Shown one piece after another: positions 16,833-24,538 of a stretch of 64,000 bases of DNA. The stretch's first letter is position 1. Each line of letters begins with the position of its first letter. The stretch covers positions 124,001 through 188,000 of the forward strand of contig NZ_VZRB01000003.1 in NCBI RefSeq assembly GCF_008806595.1, written 5' to 3'. The DNA is from Streptomyces luteolifulvus (GTDB lineage: Bacteria > Actinomycetota > Actinomycetes > Streptomycetales > Streptomycetaceae). Under the pieces are notes generated by a model that did no database searches, had not been told where the DNA came from, and saw only the letters and a list, made by a program, of their open reading frames with translations. Made by a program: the position numbers and the translations under genes.

Positions 16833-17153
16833 TCAGGCGGCGTCCCCGCCTCCCGGGCGGTAGACCATCCGCTGTGCCCACCCCGGAAGCGGGCGCGACT
16901 CCTCCTCCTCGACGGCCGCCTCCCGCGCCGGCTCATCCGCCCGCACCCCGCCCAGGGAACGCCTGGCGTACCAGTCGAACGTCTGCACGTTCTTCGGCTT
17001 CGCCGACTGCGGCACCTCTGCCAGCCGGGCAGCGTGCTGCGCCGCGGACGGGGTCACGTCCACCTCGACCTCATCCGGCTCCGGCCGGCCCAACGCGCGA
17101 GCAGCATGCCGCTCCGCCGACGTCGGCGGCCTGGTCGTCGTCTTCCGCTCCAC
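16833..17153 (-). CDS. Hypothetical protein, charged
   Basis: A 106-residue hydrophilic protein from ATG 17153. It has a basic N-terminus (MERKTTTRPPTSAERHAARA), an acidic middle and AVEEEESRPLPGWAQRMVYR near the end. It looks largely disordered with short helices. It is the last gene of a co-oriented minus-strand run from 18,899. Similar genes next to tape measure genes in phages can be tail chaperones, but I see no proof of that here. Confidence 0.5.
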   Translation of the reverse strand: MERKTTTRPPTSAERHAARALGRPEPDEVEVDVTPSAAQHAARLAEVPQSAKPKNVQTFDWYARRSLGGVRADEPAREAAVEEEESRPLPGWAQRMVYRPGGGDAA

Positions 17154-17164
17154 GGTTCCCCCTC

Positions 17165-17638
17165 TCAGGCCAACTCGGGCGCGGTCGGCATGTTCTTCAG
17201 GGCGTCGGCGAGCAGGTGCAGCTGCACGGTAGTCGTCGACCGGTCCCGCGCGTCCGGCTTGAAGCCGACCCCCGACGGGTTGTCGGCCTGCTGCGCATGG
17301 TCGGCCATGGCCTGCACCGCGGCCTCGACGTCGCCGAGGGCCCGCTTGAACTTGGCGGCGGCGTAGGCGTAGCCCTCCTCGTGGTGCTGCCGGTCCGCCC
17401 GGCTCGTCGACGAGGCTCGGTCGTACAGGTCGCCGACCGCGTCCCGGAGGGCGTCGGACGCCTCCTGCTGCGCCTTCGCACCGCGCGCGCCTGCCGTCGC
17501 CCTCACCGCGTCCTGTACGGCCTCGAGCGCGGCCAGCGTCTTGGGCGGGATGGTCGTGCGGTCGAGCGGCAGACGGAAGTCGTGCGTGCGGTCACCCGCA
17601 ACGCTCGCGGACTGCGGGCTGCCGTTGAAGTCGATCAC
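17165..17638 (-). CDS. Hypothetical helical protein
   Basis: A 157-residue protein. GTG 17638 is chosen because AGGAGA stands just upstream; the longer frame above it lies in another gene. After a 30-residue beta-type start the chain is mainly helical (KTLAALEAVQDAVRATAGAR, YAAAKFKRALGDVEAAVQAM). It ends VQLHLLADALKNMPTAPELA. No family recognised. It sits 11 bases before the gene at 17153. Confidence 0.55.
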   Translation of the reverse strand: MIDFNGSPQSASVAGDRTHDFRLPLDRTTIPPKTLAALEAVQDAVRATAGARGAKAQQEASDALRDAVGDLYDRASSTSRADRQHHEEGYAYAAAKFKRALGDVEAAVQAMADHAQQADNPSGVGFKPDARDRSTTTVQLHLLADALKNMPTAPELA

Positions 17639-17682
17639 TGCGTCTCCTGGTGCTGTCGTATCGGGGTGGTCGTGTCCGTCGG

Positions 17683-17862
17683 CTACGCGGCCGGCGGGGT
17701 CTCGTCGTCGGTGAAGCCGAGCCGCTCGAGGATGCGCCGCTCGGTCACCGTCCGCGGCCGGCGCTTCCAGCGGTGCGCGGCAGCCACGTCCTCCGGCTCC
17801 GGCTCGAGGCCCATCGCACGGGCCGCCACCTGCTCCGCCCACGTCTTCTTCTCATCGGCCAC
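17683..17862 (-). CDS. Short hypothetical protein
   Basis: A 59-residue protein from GTG 17862 with AAGGAGG upstream at six-base spacing; it overlaps the end of the preceding gene by 11 bases. The sequence is charged and helical (KTWAEQVAARAMGLEPEPED, RRPRTVTERRILERLGFTDD). The strong ribosome site and overlap make it credible despite its size. Function unknown. Confidence 0.55.
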   Translation of the reverse strand: MADEKKTWAEQVAARAMGLEPEPEDVAAAHRWKRRPRTVTERRILERLGFTDDETPPAA

Positions 17863-18166
17863 GACGGGCCTCCTTCCTTCCGACTTCCGTCATCGCGTCC
17901 CGCACGACGTCGAGCGGGGACGCGTCAGGCTTGATTCGGAGCCGCGCCGGGGGACGCAGGCGCCGCTCGGCTACGGCCAACAGGCCCCGCCCGTACAGGG
18001 CGTTGCGGTACTGCTGCTCGAGGGCCTGAAACGCGGGGTCGGTGCGCCGCCACCTCCGCACCGTCGCGGAGCTGATCGTGAGCCGGGACGCGATCCAATC
18101 GGCGCTCCGGCCCTCGGCCAGCAGCCGCGCGGCTTCCTCACGCTTCTCCGCGCTGATCCGAGCCAT
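17852..18166 (-). CDS. Helix-turn-helix protein, possible small-terminase-like
   Basis: A 104-residue protein from ATG 18166 (ATGA overlap with the gene above). Residues 2-45 form a clear helix-turn-helix (EEAARLLAEGRSADWIASRL, TISSATVRRWRRTDPAFQAL). Phage small terminase subunits and some transposon proteins start this way. The second half is basic. As no large terminase is present, a packaging role is only a guess, and it could be a plain DNA-binding protein. Confidence 0.6.
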   Translation of the reverse strand: MARISAEKREEAARLLAEGRSADWIASRLTISSATVRRWRRTDPAFQALEQQYRNALYGRGLLAVAERRLRPPARLRIKPDASPLDVVRDAMTEVGRKEARRGR

Positions 18167-18636
18167 CAGTCGACCGCGTCCGGCAGGCTGCCCGCGGCGT
18201 CCTGCACCAGGCCGCGAGCGAACATGGCCGCCTTCCGGCCCGGCGACTCCTGGCCACGCTCGAGGTTCACGCACGGCTTCCCGTCGCGCACGCTGCCGTG
18301 CACCGCGGCGAAGCCGGCTGCCGCACGGAGTTCAGCCTCGGCCGCCTGCAGGTGCTCGCGCGCCCGCTCCACTGCCGCCGCGAACTTGGCGTGCGCGTGC
18401 TGCCGCATCTCCAGCGGGTGTTCGCGGGTGCCCTCGAGGAGCGCCGCGTGCGCCTCGCCAGCCTTACGGTTGGCCTCGTCGAGCGGAGCCTGCAGGAGAT
18501 GCTTGCCGCGGACGGGCGCGACCCGCTGGTCGTTGAACGCGTCGGCGGCCTGGCCGCGGGCCTCGAGGTACGCGGCGAGCAGCGGGCGCAGCTGCTCGGG
18601 AAGCTGCTCGGCGGTGATCTCAACTCGGGTGGTCAT
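18166..18636 (-). CDS. Coiled-coil hypothetical protein
   Basis: A 156-residue protein from ATG 18636. Most of it is long amphipathic helix rich in Ala, Glu, His and Arg (LEARGQAADAFNDQRVAPVR, HAKFAAAVERAREHLQAAEA). It ends with a Gly-rich tail. No domain recognised. Its stop overlaps the ATG of the HTH gene, so the two are coupled. Confidence 0.55.
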   Translation of the reverse strand: MTTRVEITAEQLPEQLRPLLAAYLEARGQAADAFNDQRVAPVRGKHLLQAPLDEANRKAGEAHAALLEGTREHPLEMRQHAHAKFAAAVERAREHLQAAEAELRAAAGFAAVHGSVRDGKPCVNLERGQESPGRKAAMFARGLVQDAAGSLPDAVD

Positions 18637-18686
18637 GGGTTTCTCCTAGAGCGGGCGGACAACTACGGGCGAGACGGTTTGTGGTG

Positions 18687-18899
18687 CTATGCACCAGATG
18701 CGGCGGGTGTGGTGTTGTCGAGGATGGGAGCCAGCTCCCACCCCTTCTCGGCGAGGCGCCGAAGCTTCTGGGCGTGCCGGCGGGCGAGGCCCTTGGTGCG
18801 GGCCGCGGCGAGCTCCTCACGCTCCTTGCGCTTGCGCTCCTCCTCGGCGCGCACCCGGGCGATGCGCTCCTGTATCTGCTGCTCGACGTGGCTGGTCAT
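18687..18899 (-). CDS. Short charged helical protein
   Basis: A 70-residue protein from ATG 18899, overlapping the end of the J-domain-like gene by four bases. Residues 8-45 are a continuous highly charged helix (RVRAEEERKRKEREELAAAR), followed by a basic stretch. Probably an adaptor or coiled-coil protein; nothing more can be said. Confidence 0.55.
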   Translation of the reverse strand: MTSHVEQQIQERIARVRAEEERKRKEREELAAARTKGLARRHAQKLRRLAEKGWELAPILDNTTPAASGA

Positions 18900-19579
18900 G
18901 CCGCCCTCCGCAGTGCTCGCAGGTAGCGTTCGCGGGCGGCGATGAATGCCTCGTCGGTGCCGCCGCGGTCGGGGTGGGCGGCAGCCATTGCGGCCTTCAG
19001 TTCCTTGACGCCGGGCGTTGCGGCTGGCTTGGGGATCTCGGGCGGCTGGGCGAAGAGCAGCAGCCAGTGCGGGACGTGCACGGATCCGTGGCGTTCGAGT
19101 TCCTGCCGGTCGACGTACCCGGACTCCCAGTCGGGGCCGGGCATGTACAGGAAGCGGGGGCGCAGGTAGTAGACGCGCTTGGCGGTCTTCCGGGTGATCG
19201 GGAACTGGACGACCTTGCCGGGGATCCAGGTGACGTCGTCGAGTTCGTACCGGCCGGGCTCGATGGCGTACAGGTAGCCGACCGGGTTCGGCGGCGGTAC
19301 GGCTCCGGTGCGGGCGCTGCGAGGCGCCTTGGCCTGACGCTTGGCAGCGTTGAGCTGCTTCAGCTTCTCCGTAGCGACGCCGTGCAGGACGCGCACGTTG
19401 GCGTACCGGCCGGCGGCGAGGCGGAGGGCGGCGGCGTTGGCCTGGCTGGATGCGGCGTCCGGGGTGTCGGCCCATCCATGGACCTGGTCGCCGTCGTACT
19501 CGCTGGCGGTCCAGAACCAGCGGCGCCCACTACGGCAACGCCCCCAGAAGATCAGCGGCGGATCGTTCGTGGTGGCCAC
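18896..19579 (-). CDS. Protein with J-domain-like C-terminus
   Basis: A 227-residue protein. GTG 19579 follows AAAGGAGG closely. The first 180 residues are a beta-rich domain with Trp/Tyr clusters (LIFWGRCRSGRRWFWTASEY) and have no known match. The last 35 residues (VKELKAAMAAAHPDRGGTDE then FIAARERYLRAL) carry the HPDRGG signature of a DnaJ J domain. Only the second half of a J domain is evident. Phage and plasmid proteins use such tails to recruit host DnaK for replication or assembly. Confidence 0.6.
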   Translation of the reverse strand: MATTNDPPLIFWGRCRSGRRWFWTASEYDGDQVHGWADTPDAASSQANAAALRLAAGRYANVRVLHGVATEKLKQLNAAKRQAKAPRSARTGAVPPPNPVGYLYAIEPGRYELDDVTWIPGKVVQFPITRKTAKRVYYLRPRFLYMPGPDWESGYVDRQELERHGSVHVPHWLLLFAQPPEIPKPAATPGVKELKAAMAAAHPDRGGTDEAFIAARERYLRALRRAA

Positions 19580-19610
19580 GGGTGCCTCCTTTCGTAGATG
19601 CTGGGCGGGT

Positions 19611-19639
19611 GGCCGGGCCCGATGTCCGCGGGCCCGGCC
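19611..19639 (-). terminator. Strong hairpin terminator
   Basis: A perfect 10-bp stem (GGCCGGGCCC at 19611-19620 with 19630-19639), 14 bases after the stop of the minus-strand gene ending at 19653. It separates that gene from the J-domain-like operon. Confidence 0.7.
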
Positions 19640-19652
19640 TTCTGTGTGCGGA

Positions 19653-19961
19653 TCAGTCGGTGACGCCGGCGCTGGCGAGGAACTCGGCGCGCTTGACGGG
19701 GTCCTGGAATTCGCGGGCGTCGGCCACCCACAGCTCGTGCATCCGTGCGGCGTCGTCCTGGTGGTCGGCGCAGAGCGTGACCCGCAGGGTGCTGACCTCC
19801 TTCGGGTGCTGCTGGTCGATGGTGTTCCGGACGGCGACGACGCCGGGCTTGCCACAGCTGTCGTGCTTGTGGCTGCAGGTGCCTTCGCTGGTCGGCACGG
19901 TCTGCACGATGAACTTGGTGTCGCGGTCGTCGCCCAGGGCGATGACGGTCGGAGTGGTCAT
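19653..19961 (-). CDS. Hypothetical Cys/His protein next to the putative origin
   Basis: A 102-residue protein from ATG 19961. Beta-rich start (TPTVIALGDDRDTKFIVQTV) followed by CSHKHDSCGK and LCADHQDDAARMHELW, so Cys and His residues could form a zinc site. No family recognised. It lies directly beside the iteron region and may be transcribed from it. Confidence 0.55.
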   Translation of the reverse strand: MTTPTVIALGDDRDTKFIVQTVPTSEGTCSHKHDSCGKPGVVAVRNTIDQQHPKEVSTLRVTLCADHQDDAARMHELWVADAREFQDPVKRAEFLASAGVTD

Positions 19962-20022
19962 GACGGTCTCCTTCGGGTGGGGCTTATGGGACGTGCAGGG
20001 ATGGGTGAGGTGGGGGTGGGCT

Positions 20023-20205
20023 CACGTTCCACCCCTCTTTAGAGGGGGGTGGAAACGTGAAGCTGAGAGCGTGAAGCGCGTGAAAGAGAGCGTGAAGCTG
20101 TGACCTGCGAAAACTCCGTGAGCGTGAAGCGCGTGAGGGTGGCGTGTAGCTTCACGCTGAAATGGCCGCGTGAAGCAGTTCGTGAAGCCGCCCGCCCGCT
20201 TCACG
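20023..20205. repeat. Iteron array, candidate replication origin
   Basis: The 8-mer CGTGAAGC occurs exactly at 20056, 20070, 20091, 20123, 20169 and 20181, and inverted at 20149 and 20198. Close variants lie at 20079, 20117 and 20132. An imperfect hairpin (20023-20059) stands at the edge. The array lies right behind the primase-helicase operon and holds no gene. Such iterons are bound by replication initiators in plasmids. Confidence 0.7.
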
Positions 20206-21259
20206 ACGCCTGCCGCAACTGGAGGTAGTAGGTCGCCGGGCTGGTCTTCGTAGGGCCGTCGTGCCGGATCAAGTGGCCCGCCTCTCGGAGGGTCTCCAGC
20301 TTTCGCCGGGCCTTCTCAACCTGGGCCGCGCTCGGCTTGCTCGTGTCGAACAGCGACTCGGCTGCACGTCGTGCTGTGAGTCCCTCGGGTCCGCCGCTAC
20401 GGACAAGGTCGAACAGGTCCGTCGTGTGCTGCACGCTCGAGATGCCGGTCGGGTGGTCGTGCACGACGCGGAACGGGCCCACCTCGTTCATGGGCTGCTT
20501 GAGATGCCGGAAGGAAACGACTGGGTCTCCGGGCTCGCCGTACAGGGAGATGATCGAGCCGCTTCCGGAGGTGATCCAGACAGATCCGTAGACGTCGGCG
20601 ATGGTGTTGGGCTCGCCTCCGTTGGTCCCCGCCTTGCGGTTGTGGTGCAGCTCGAGGACTTGGACGCCGGCGGCCAGAGCGCGTTGCCGTGCTCGGTTCC
20701 AGCCTGCTCCGACGGGGTCCTCGGACAGTCCGATTGCCGCGTCCTTGAGGCTGTCGACGATGACCGTGTCGGCTTTGGCCCGCTCACACATGGCGGCGAG
20801 GACGTCGGTGCGCTTGGCCAAGTCGAAGGGGGGCGGCCCCTTCCAGACGACAAGGTTCTCGTCGAGGACTTCCCGACTGTCCTTGGTGAAAAGCCTGTTG
20901 GCGGCCCTCTGTGCCTGCGCCGGGCGGTCCATGGCCAGGTAGAGAACGCGCTCCCCCTTGGTCACAGGTAGGCCGAGGACTTCGTTTTGGAGCCCGAGCC
21001 GGGCGCGAACGAGCTGGAAGGCGACGGTCGTCTTTCCAACGCCCTGCGGTGCGGCAATGATCAGGGACTCGCCCTCTGCCCACAGGACGTCGCCGCCTGC
21101 TCCCCAGATAGCGGGCGGAGTGTCGGGCACGTCGAGGACGAACGAGCCGCCAGAGACGAACGCCTTGGGCAGGTCGTCGCTCTGGTCGTTCGACTCGGCT
21201 TCCGCGTGGGCGTCGCTGTCGCCTTTGACGTCGTCGGCCCATTCCGGGTTGTTGGTCAC
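20201..21259 (-). CDS. RepA-type hexameric helicase / AAA_25 ATPase
   Basis: A 352-residue protein from GTG 21259, overlapping the primase stop by four bases. Walker A is APQGVGKTTVAFQL (near residue 73) and Walker B is DTVIVDSLKDAAIG. The later ELHHNRKAG and GSVWITSGSGSIISLYGEPG match RepA-like replicative helicases of the RecA/DnaB fold. The last 80 residues are a small winged-helix-like region. Together with the primase upstream it should unwind the element for replication after excision. The iteron array starts at its stop codon. Confidence 0.85.
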   Translation of the reverse strand: MTNNPEWADDVKGDSDAHAEAESNDQSDDLPKAFVSGGSFVLDVPDTPPAIWGAGGDVLWAEGESLIIAAPQGVGKTTVAFQLVRARLGLQNEVLGLPVTKGERVLYLAMDRPAQAQRAANRLFTKDSREVLDENLVVWKGPPPFDLAKRTDVLAAMCERAKADTVIVDSLKDAAIGLSEDPVGAGWNRARQRALAAGVQVLELHHNRKAGTNGGEPNTIADVYGSVWITSGSGSIISLYGEPGDPVVSFRHLKQPMNEVGPFRVVHDHPTGISSVQHTTDLFDLVRSGGPEGLTARRAAESLFDTSKPSAAQVEKARRKLETLREAGHLIRHDGPTKTSPATYYLQLRQAS

Positions 21260-22110
21260 GCGCCCACCGCCGCATCCCCCGGGTACGGGATCGGCGACCA
21301 CACCTTGAGGAACTCGGAGTCGGTGTGCCCGGCGGCGAAGTGGTCGGCGGCGTCTTTGCCCGTGCGGGCCTGCACGACGTACACGGAGCGTGCGATTCCG
21401 CGGAGGGTCTCGACGACGTGCTCGGCGTGACGGCGGCCGGGGATGTCTCGGTCGGCGACGATGGTGACGTCCGCGCCGCGCAGGAACTGGGCGTGTTCCT
21501 CAGTCCACTTGCCTGCGCCGGCTGCGTTACACGTGGCCTGCAGCCCATGGTCGACGAGGGCGTGTACGTCCTTCTCGCCTTCGGCGATCCAGATGACGCG
21601 GTCCTCGGCGATGGCCTTGAGGATGTAGGGGAGCCTGTACGGCACGACGCGGACGAGCCGGTTCCCCTCCTTGTCGTTCAGGCTCCAACGTCGCCCGGAC
21701 TTGGCCCCGTTGTCGGGCCGCCACTGGGCGAAGCACTTGTGATCGCATCGGGTGACTCCGTGGACGACGCCGCCGTTCTCGTCGCGGTACACGTACTGGG
21801 CCACGCGCTTGTGCCCGCGCTCCCGGCAGGGGATCCACGTGTCGTCGGCCGGCCGGTCCTGCTGACGCTCAAGGGGCTCGTCGTACAGGTCGGCCTCGGT
21901 CCAGCCGATCGCGGCGAGGAACTCCCGGTTGCCCTGGCACTTGTGGCAGAAGATGACGACGCCGCCGTTGTTGCCTCGCTTGATCGCAACGGTGTCGGGA
22001 GAGTCGCCGTCGTGGCAGATGCCCTGTGCCCGCAGCGCGCCGCCCTGGTAGCGGGTCGGCACGCCACGGTCGCGGAGGATGTCCGCAAGGCGGTTGAAGG
22101 CGATGCTCAC
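21256..22110 (-). CDS. Toprim-domain DNA primase
   Basis: A 284-residue protein from ATG 22110. The N-terminus carries a zinc-binding-like segment (GICHDGDSPDTVAIKR, VIFCHKCQGN). A second Cys/His cluster is TRCDHKCFAQW. The Toprim core is IWIAEGEKDVHALVDHGLQA (near residue 173) with ADVTIVADRDIPGRRHAEHV. The family makes primers for plasmid and phage replication and partners RepA-like helicases, as here. GTGA overlap with the helicase shows coupled translation. Confidence 0.88.
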   Translation of the reverse strand: MSIAFNRLADILRDRGVPTRYQGGALRAQGICHDGDSPDTVAIKRGNNGGVVIFCHKCQGNREFLAAIGWTEADLYDEPLERQQDRPADDTWIPCRERGHKRVAQYVYRDENGGVVHGVTRCDHKCFAQWRPDNGAKSGRRWSLNDKEGNRLVRVVPYRLPYILKAIAEDRVIWIAEGEKDVHALVDHGLQATCNAAGAGKWTEEHAQFLRGADVTIVADRDIPGRRHAEHVVETLRGIARSVYVVQARTGKDAADHFAAGHTDSEFLKVWSPIPYPGDAAVGA

Positions 22111-22343
22111 TCTTCGTTCTCCGTGCTAAGGACGGCGACGACGCCGTCGGCGAGGTAGTTGATGTCTGCGATCCAGCGGCGCGCGCATAGGCGGACGGCA
22201 CGCGCGTTGGGCTGTTCGGCGAGATGGCAGCGGAGGCTGTCGATGACGAGTTCGCGGCGGGCGCGTTCACGCATCCACTGCTCGCGCAGCTGGTTGCTGT
22301 GCATGGCGTCCGGCATGTCGGGCCGTTCGCCCGGCAGTCGCAT
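22107..22343 (-). CDS. Small hypothetical protein before primase
   Basis: A 78-residue protein. I use ATG 22343 because the longer frame runs through a GC hairpin (22396-22417). The chain is helical and basic (REQWMRERARRELVIDSLRC, RAVRLCARRWIADINYLADG). It overlaps the primase start by four bases, so it is the first gene of the replication operon. Function unknown. Confidence 0.55.
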   Translation of the reverse strand: MRLPGERPDMPDAMHSNQLREQWMRERARRELVIDSLRCHLAEQPNARAVRLCARRWIADINYLADGVVAVLSTENEE

Positions 22344-22395
22344 CGCAGGCCGAACTACACTGGTGGTTGAGGAAGTCGGCGTTTGTGTCGTCGCG

Positions 22396-22417
22396 AGGGG
22401 CCCGGTGGCGCGGGCCC
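22396..22417. terminator. GC hairpin upstream of replication operon
   Basis: Two GGGCCC copies (22398-22403, 22412-22417) form a short stem; on the plus strand it is followed by TTTCTC. It may terminate plus-strand transcripts or shape the leader of the replication operon. Confidence 0.4.
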
Positions 22418-22539
22418 TTTCTCGTGTCGCCATGCTGGTTGTCCTTCGCGGGCGGCGAGCCGGTGCGGGTGCCCTGTGGGCCGACGCGCGATGGATGTGG
22501 AGTTGGTGGCCGCGCCCACAGTGGAGCGCGGCCGGGGCG

Positions 22540-23175
22540 CTACAGGTCTGCCTGGATGCGGGCGAGTTCGACGTAGGCGGCGAGCAGTTCGGGAAGCCGC
22601 TGGTCCTGCTGCTGCGAGTCGAGCTGCGACCAGGCCTTGAGGCCGACGACGGCCGCCGACGCCCCAGGGTTGAGCTGCTCAGCCTGTGTGACGGCCGCCT
22701 GCAAGTCGTTGTCGTCGTAGCCCTCGATGACGTCCGCGAACTGTGTGGCCTCGTCGCCGGCCGACTTCACGGCGACCTGCCGTCCGTGGACGCTGTCGCC
22801 CCATCCCTGCTCGGGGATGGTGAAGGAGCGGCCAGCGATGCGGAGCAGGTTGCGGACGATGGCCTTGGTCTCGCTGTTGTTGAAGCCGGAGGGGCGCCGC
22901 TCGAGCTGGTGCCCGAGGGCGAGCCACGCCTCGTCAGCCGCGGTCGACTTGAGATACGCGGCGCCGCAGCTGGCGTGCCACCAGGCGTGGAAGATCTTCG
23001 TGATGCGCTGGCCGGCGGCGGGGACCTTGTCGCATCCGGGGCAGACGGTTCCCCAGTCGGCCATCTGGACGGCTTTGCCGACGGTGTCCTCGCGCCAGCC
23101 GCCGGGGATGGCGCCCTGGGATTCGCTGATGGCGAGGCGGACGACGGTTGCGGCGTCCGGGCTGTTCTGCTTCAT
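22540..23175 (-). CDS. Hypothetical protein with zinc-knuckle-like segment
   Basis: A 211-residue protein from ATG 23175. Residues 40-75 contain WGTVCPGCDKVPAAGQRI and WWHASCGAAYL, a plausible four-ligand Cys/His metal site with a Trp-rich core. The rest is helical with a Gln-rich end. It lies upstream of the replication operon in the same direction and may be an accessory replication or DNA-binding protein. No family recognised. Confidence 0.6.
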   Translation of the reverse strand: MKQNSPDAATVVRLAISESQGAIPGGWREDTVGKAVQMADWGTVCPGCDKVPAAGQRITKIFHAWWHASCGAAYLKSTAADEAWLALGHQLERRPSGFNNSETKAIVRNLLRIAGRSFTIPEQGWGDSVHGRQVAVKSAGDEATQFADVIEGYDDNDLQAAVTQAEQLNPGASAAVVGLKAWSQLDSQQQDQRLPELLAAYVELARIQADL

Positions 23176-23308
23176 TGGCTGTGTCCGTTTCTTTCGTGGG
23201 AGCCCCGGTCGCTGGCGAGCGATGAGCCGGGGCTCTTGCGTGTGCGGGAATGGACTGGCCCCTGCCGCGTCGGTGTTGGTAGCACCGGCGGTCTGGTGGG
23301 GGCCGCTT

Positions 23309-23635
23309 CTATGCGCCCCGGAGCTGGTGGACGACGCCCGAGACAGCTGGGGTGCAACCGCATTGAGACTGCGATTGCTGGCCTGTCACCTGCGCCAATG
23401 CATGGTGTTGGCACGGTGATGGTGCGGCCGGGGCGGCGCCGTAGAGGAGCGCGATCAGGTCGAGGGTCGGGATGCGGATCTTCCGGCCGAGGCGCAGCAC
23501 GCGGGTAGCGGTCCACTCGTCTCGGCGGATCTGCCCATAGACCGTGTCCTTGTCCACGTTGAAGATCGCGGCCGTGGTGGGGACGTCCGTCGTCGGACCG
23601 AGCGCTTCGATCGCCTCGCGGGTCCACGCGGACAT
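23309..23635 (-). CDS. HTH protein, excisionase-like (second of pair)
   Basis: A 108-residue protein from ATG 23635, coupled by ATGA to the gene above. Residues 10-65 (TTDVPTTAAIFNVDKDTVYG, RRDEWTATRVLRLGRKIRIP) form a MerR/excisionase-type winged helix used by Xis and AlpA-like proteins. The C-terminal 40 residues are low-complexity, with Gln and Cys. The gene is close to the integrase, as expected for xis, but which of the two HTH proteins directs excision cannot be told from sequence. Confidence 0.7.
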   Translation of the reverse strand: MSAWTREAIEALGPTTDVPTTAAIFNVDKDTVYGQIRRDEWTATRVLRLGRKIRIPTLDLIALLYGAAPAAPSPCQHHALAQVTGQQSQSQCGCTPAVSGVVHQLRGA

Positions 23636-23859
23636 CAGGCGGCGCTCGCCGTCTGGTCGCCGGCGATCCAGGCGAGCACGTCGCTGCGCCTGTACCGGAT
23701 GCGGCCGCCCTTGCCCGGAGACAGCTTCCGATAGGGCGGGCCGGTCTTCTTCCAGCGCTTGTCCGAGAGCGTGCGCACGCTGAGCTTGGCGAGCTTGGCG
23801 GCCTCTGTCGGCGTGAGCCACTCTTCGGAATCGAGCGCGTCAGCTGCGCTTATGCGCAT
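23635..23859 (-). CDS. HTH protein, excisionase-like (first of pair)
   Basis: A 74-residue protein. ATG 23859 has GGAGG with five-base spacing, better than the ATG four codons upstream. The motif EEWLTPTEAAKLAKLSVRTL, with KTGPPYRKLSPGKGGRIRYR and RSDVLAWI, is the classic excisionase/MerR-type helix-turn-helix. It is translated just before a second protein of the same type. AICEs such as pSAM2 carry one Xis; the tandem pair is unusual. Confidence 0.8.
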   Translation of the reverse strand: MRISAADALDSEEWLTPTEAAKLAKLSVRTLSDKRWKKTGPPYRKLSPGKGGRIRYRRSDVLAWIAGDQTASAA

Positions 23860-23873
23860 TGGTACCTCCAAGA

Positions 23874-23950
23874 TTCGCAGCGGTCACTGCGACACTTGGA
23901 CTGTACGGGACTAACGTTGACTGCGCAAGAAGCGCATGAGACGCTGCGAA
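23874..23950. promoter_or_regulatory. Divergent promoter region with inverted repeat
   Basis: TTCGCAGCG (23874-23882) is exactly mirrored by CGCTGCGAA (23942-23950). GTCACT (23883-23888) is mirrored by AGTGAC (23951-23956). The sites flank the region between the xis-like operon (minus) and the XRE gene (plus) and may bind the XRE protein, with DNA looping between them. Confidence 0.5.
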
Positions 23951-23951
23951 A

Positions 23952-24536
23952 GTGACAGCGAATGAGACTCCTGAGCCCTCGAAGGGTCCCGGCTGGGGCC
24001 CCACAAGCCGGCACGTAGCGGCCAACCTGAAACGGCTGCGGACGGCCCGCGGACTGTCGACGACCCGGTTGTCGGACGCGCTGAAGGAGGCCGGCCAGCC
24101 CATTCCCGCAACTGGCATCACCCGCATCGAGAAGGGCGAGAGGCGCGTCGACGTCGACGATCTGACCGCTCTGGCCGTTGTGCTCGGCGTGTCGCCATCG
24201 GCGCTTCTGCTGCCGCCCACCAAGTCGCCGCAAGAGGTCGTCGAGATCACGGGTGGCGGCGAGGTCGCGTCGGACACGGCTTGGGCCTGGGCGGACGGCA
24301 CACGCCCGCTTCGCATGGAGGCTGGTCACGAGTACGCCGCCACGCTCGAGTACGCGCTCTACTCCCGACCGCCGTGGCTTCAGCCCGGCGGGCCTCAGGG
24401 GTACGTCGGCGAGCACGCAAAGCAGGCGGCGAAGACGACAGAGCTCGCGGATCTGATCGGTGCGCTACTGAGCAACCCGACGGCGCTGCGGGAGTTCCTG
24501 AAGGAGCACGACCGGCCGGAGGCCGGGGGGGAGTAG
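23952..24536 (+). CDS. XRE regulator upstream of integrase
   Basis: A 194-residue protein from GTG 23952. Residues 20-80 form an XRE helix-turn-helix (NLKRLRTARGLSTTRLSDAL, GITRIEKGERRVDVDDLTAL). The remaining part has no recognised effector domain. The gene ends two bases before the integrase start and is divergent from the xis pair, so it is well placed to keep the element integrated or to set the int/xis balance. Confidence 0.8.
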   Translation: MTANETPEPSKGPGWGPTSRHVAANLKRLRTARGLSTTRLSDALKEAGQPIPATGITRIEKGERRVDVDDLTALAVVLGVSPSALLLPPTKSPQEVVEITGGGEVASDTAWAWADGTRPLRMEAGHEYAATLEYALYSRPPWLQPGGPQGYVGEHAKQAAKTTELADLIGALLSNPTALREFLKEHDRPEAGGE

Positions 24537-24538
24537 AT

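Noticed and set aside
17852..18166. Small terminase subunit
   Set aside because: Only the helix-turn-helix supports it; with no large terminase or portal gene, it is kept as a DNA-binding protein.
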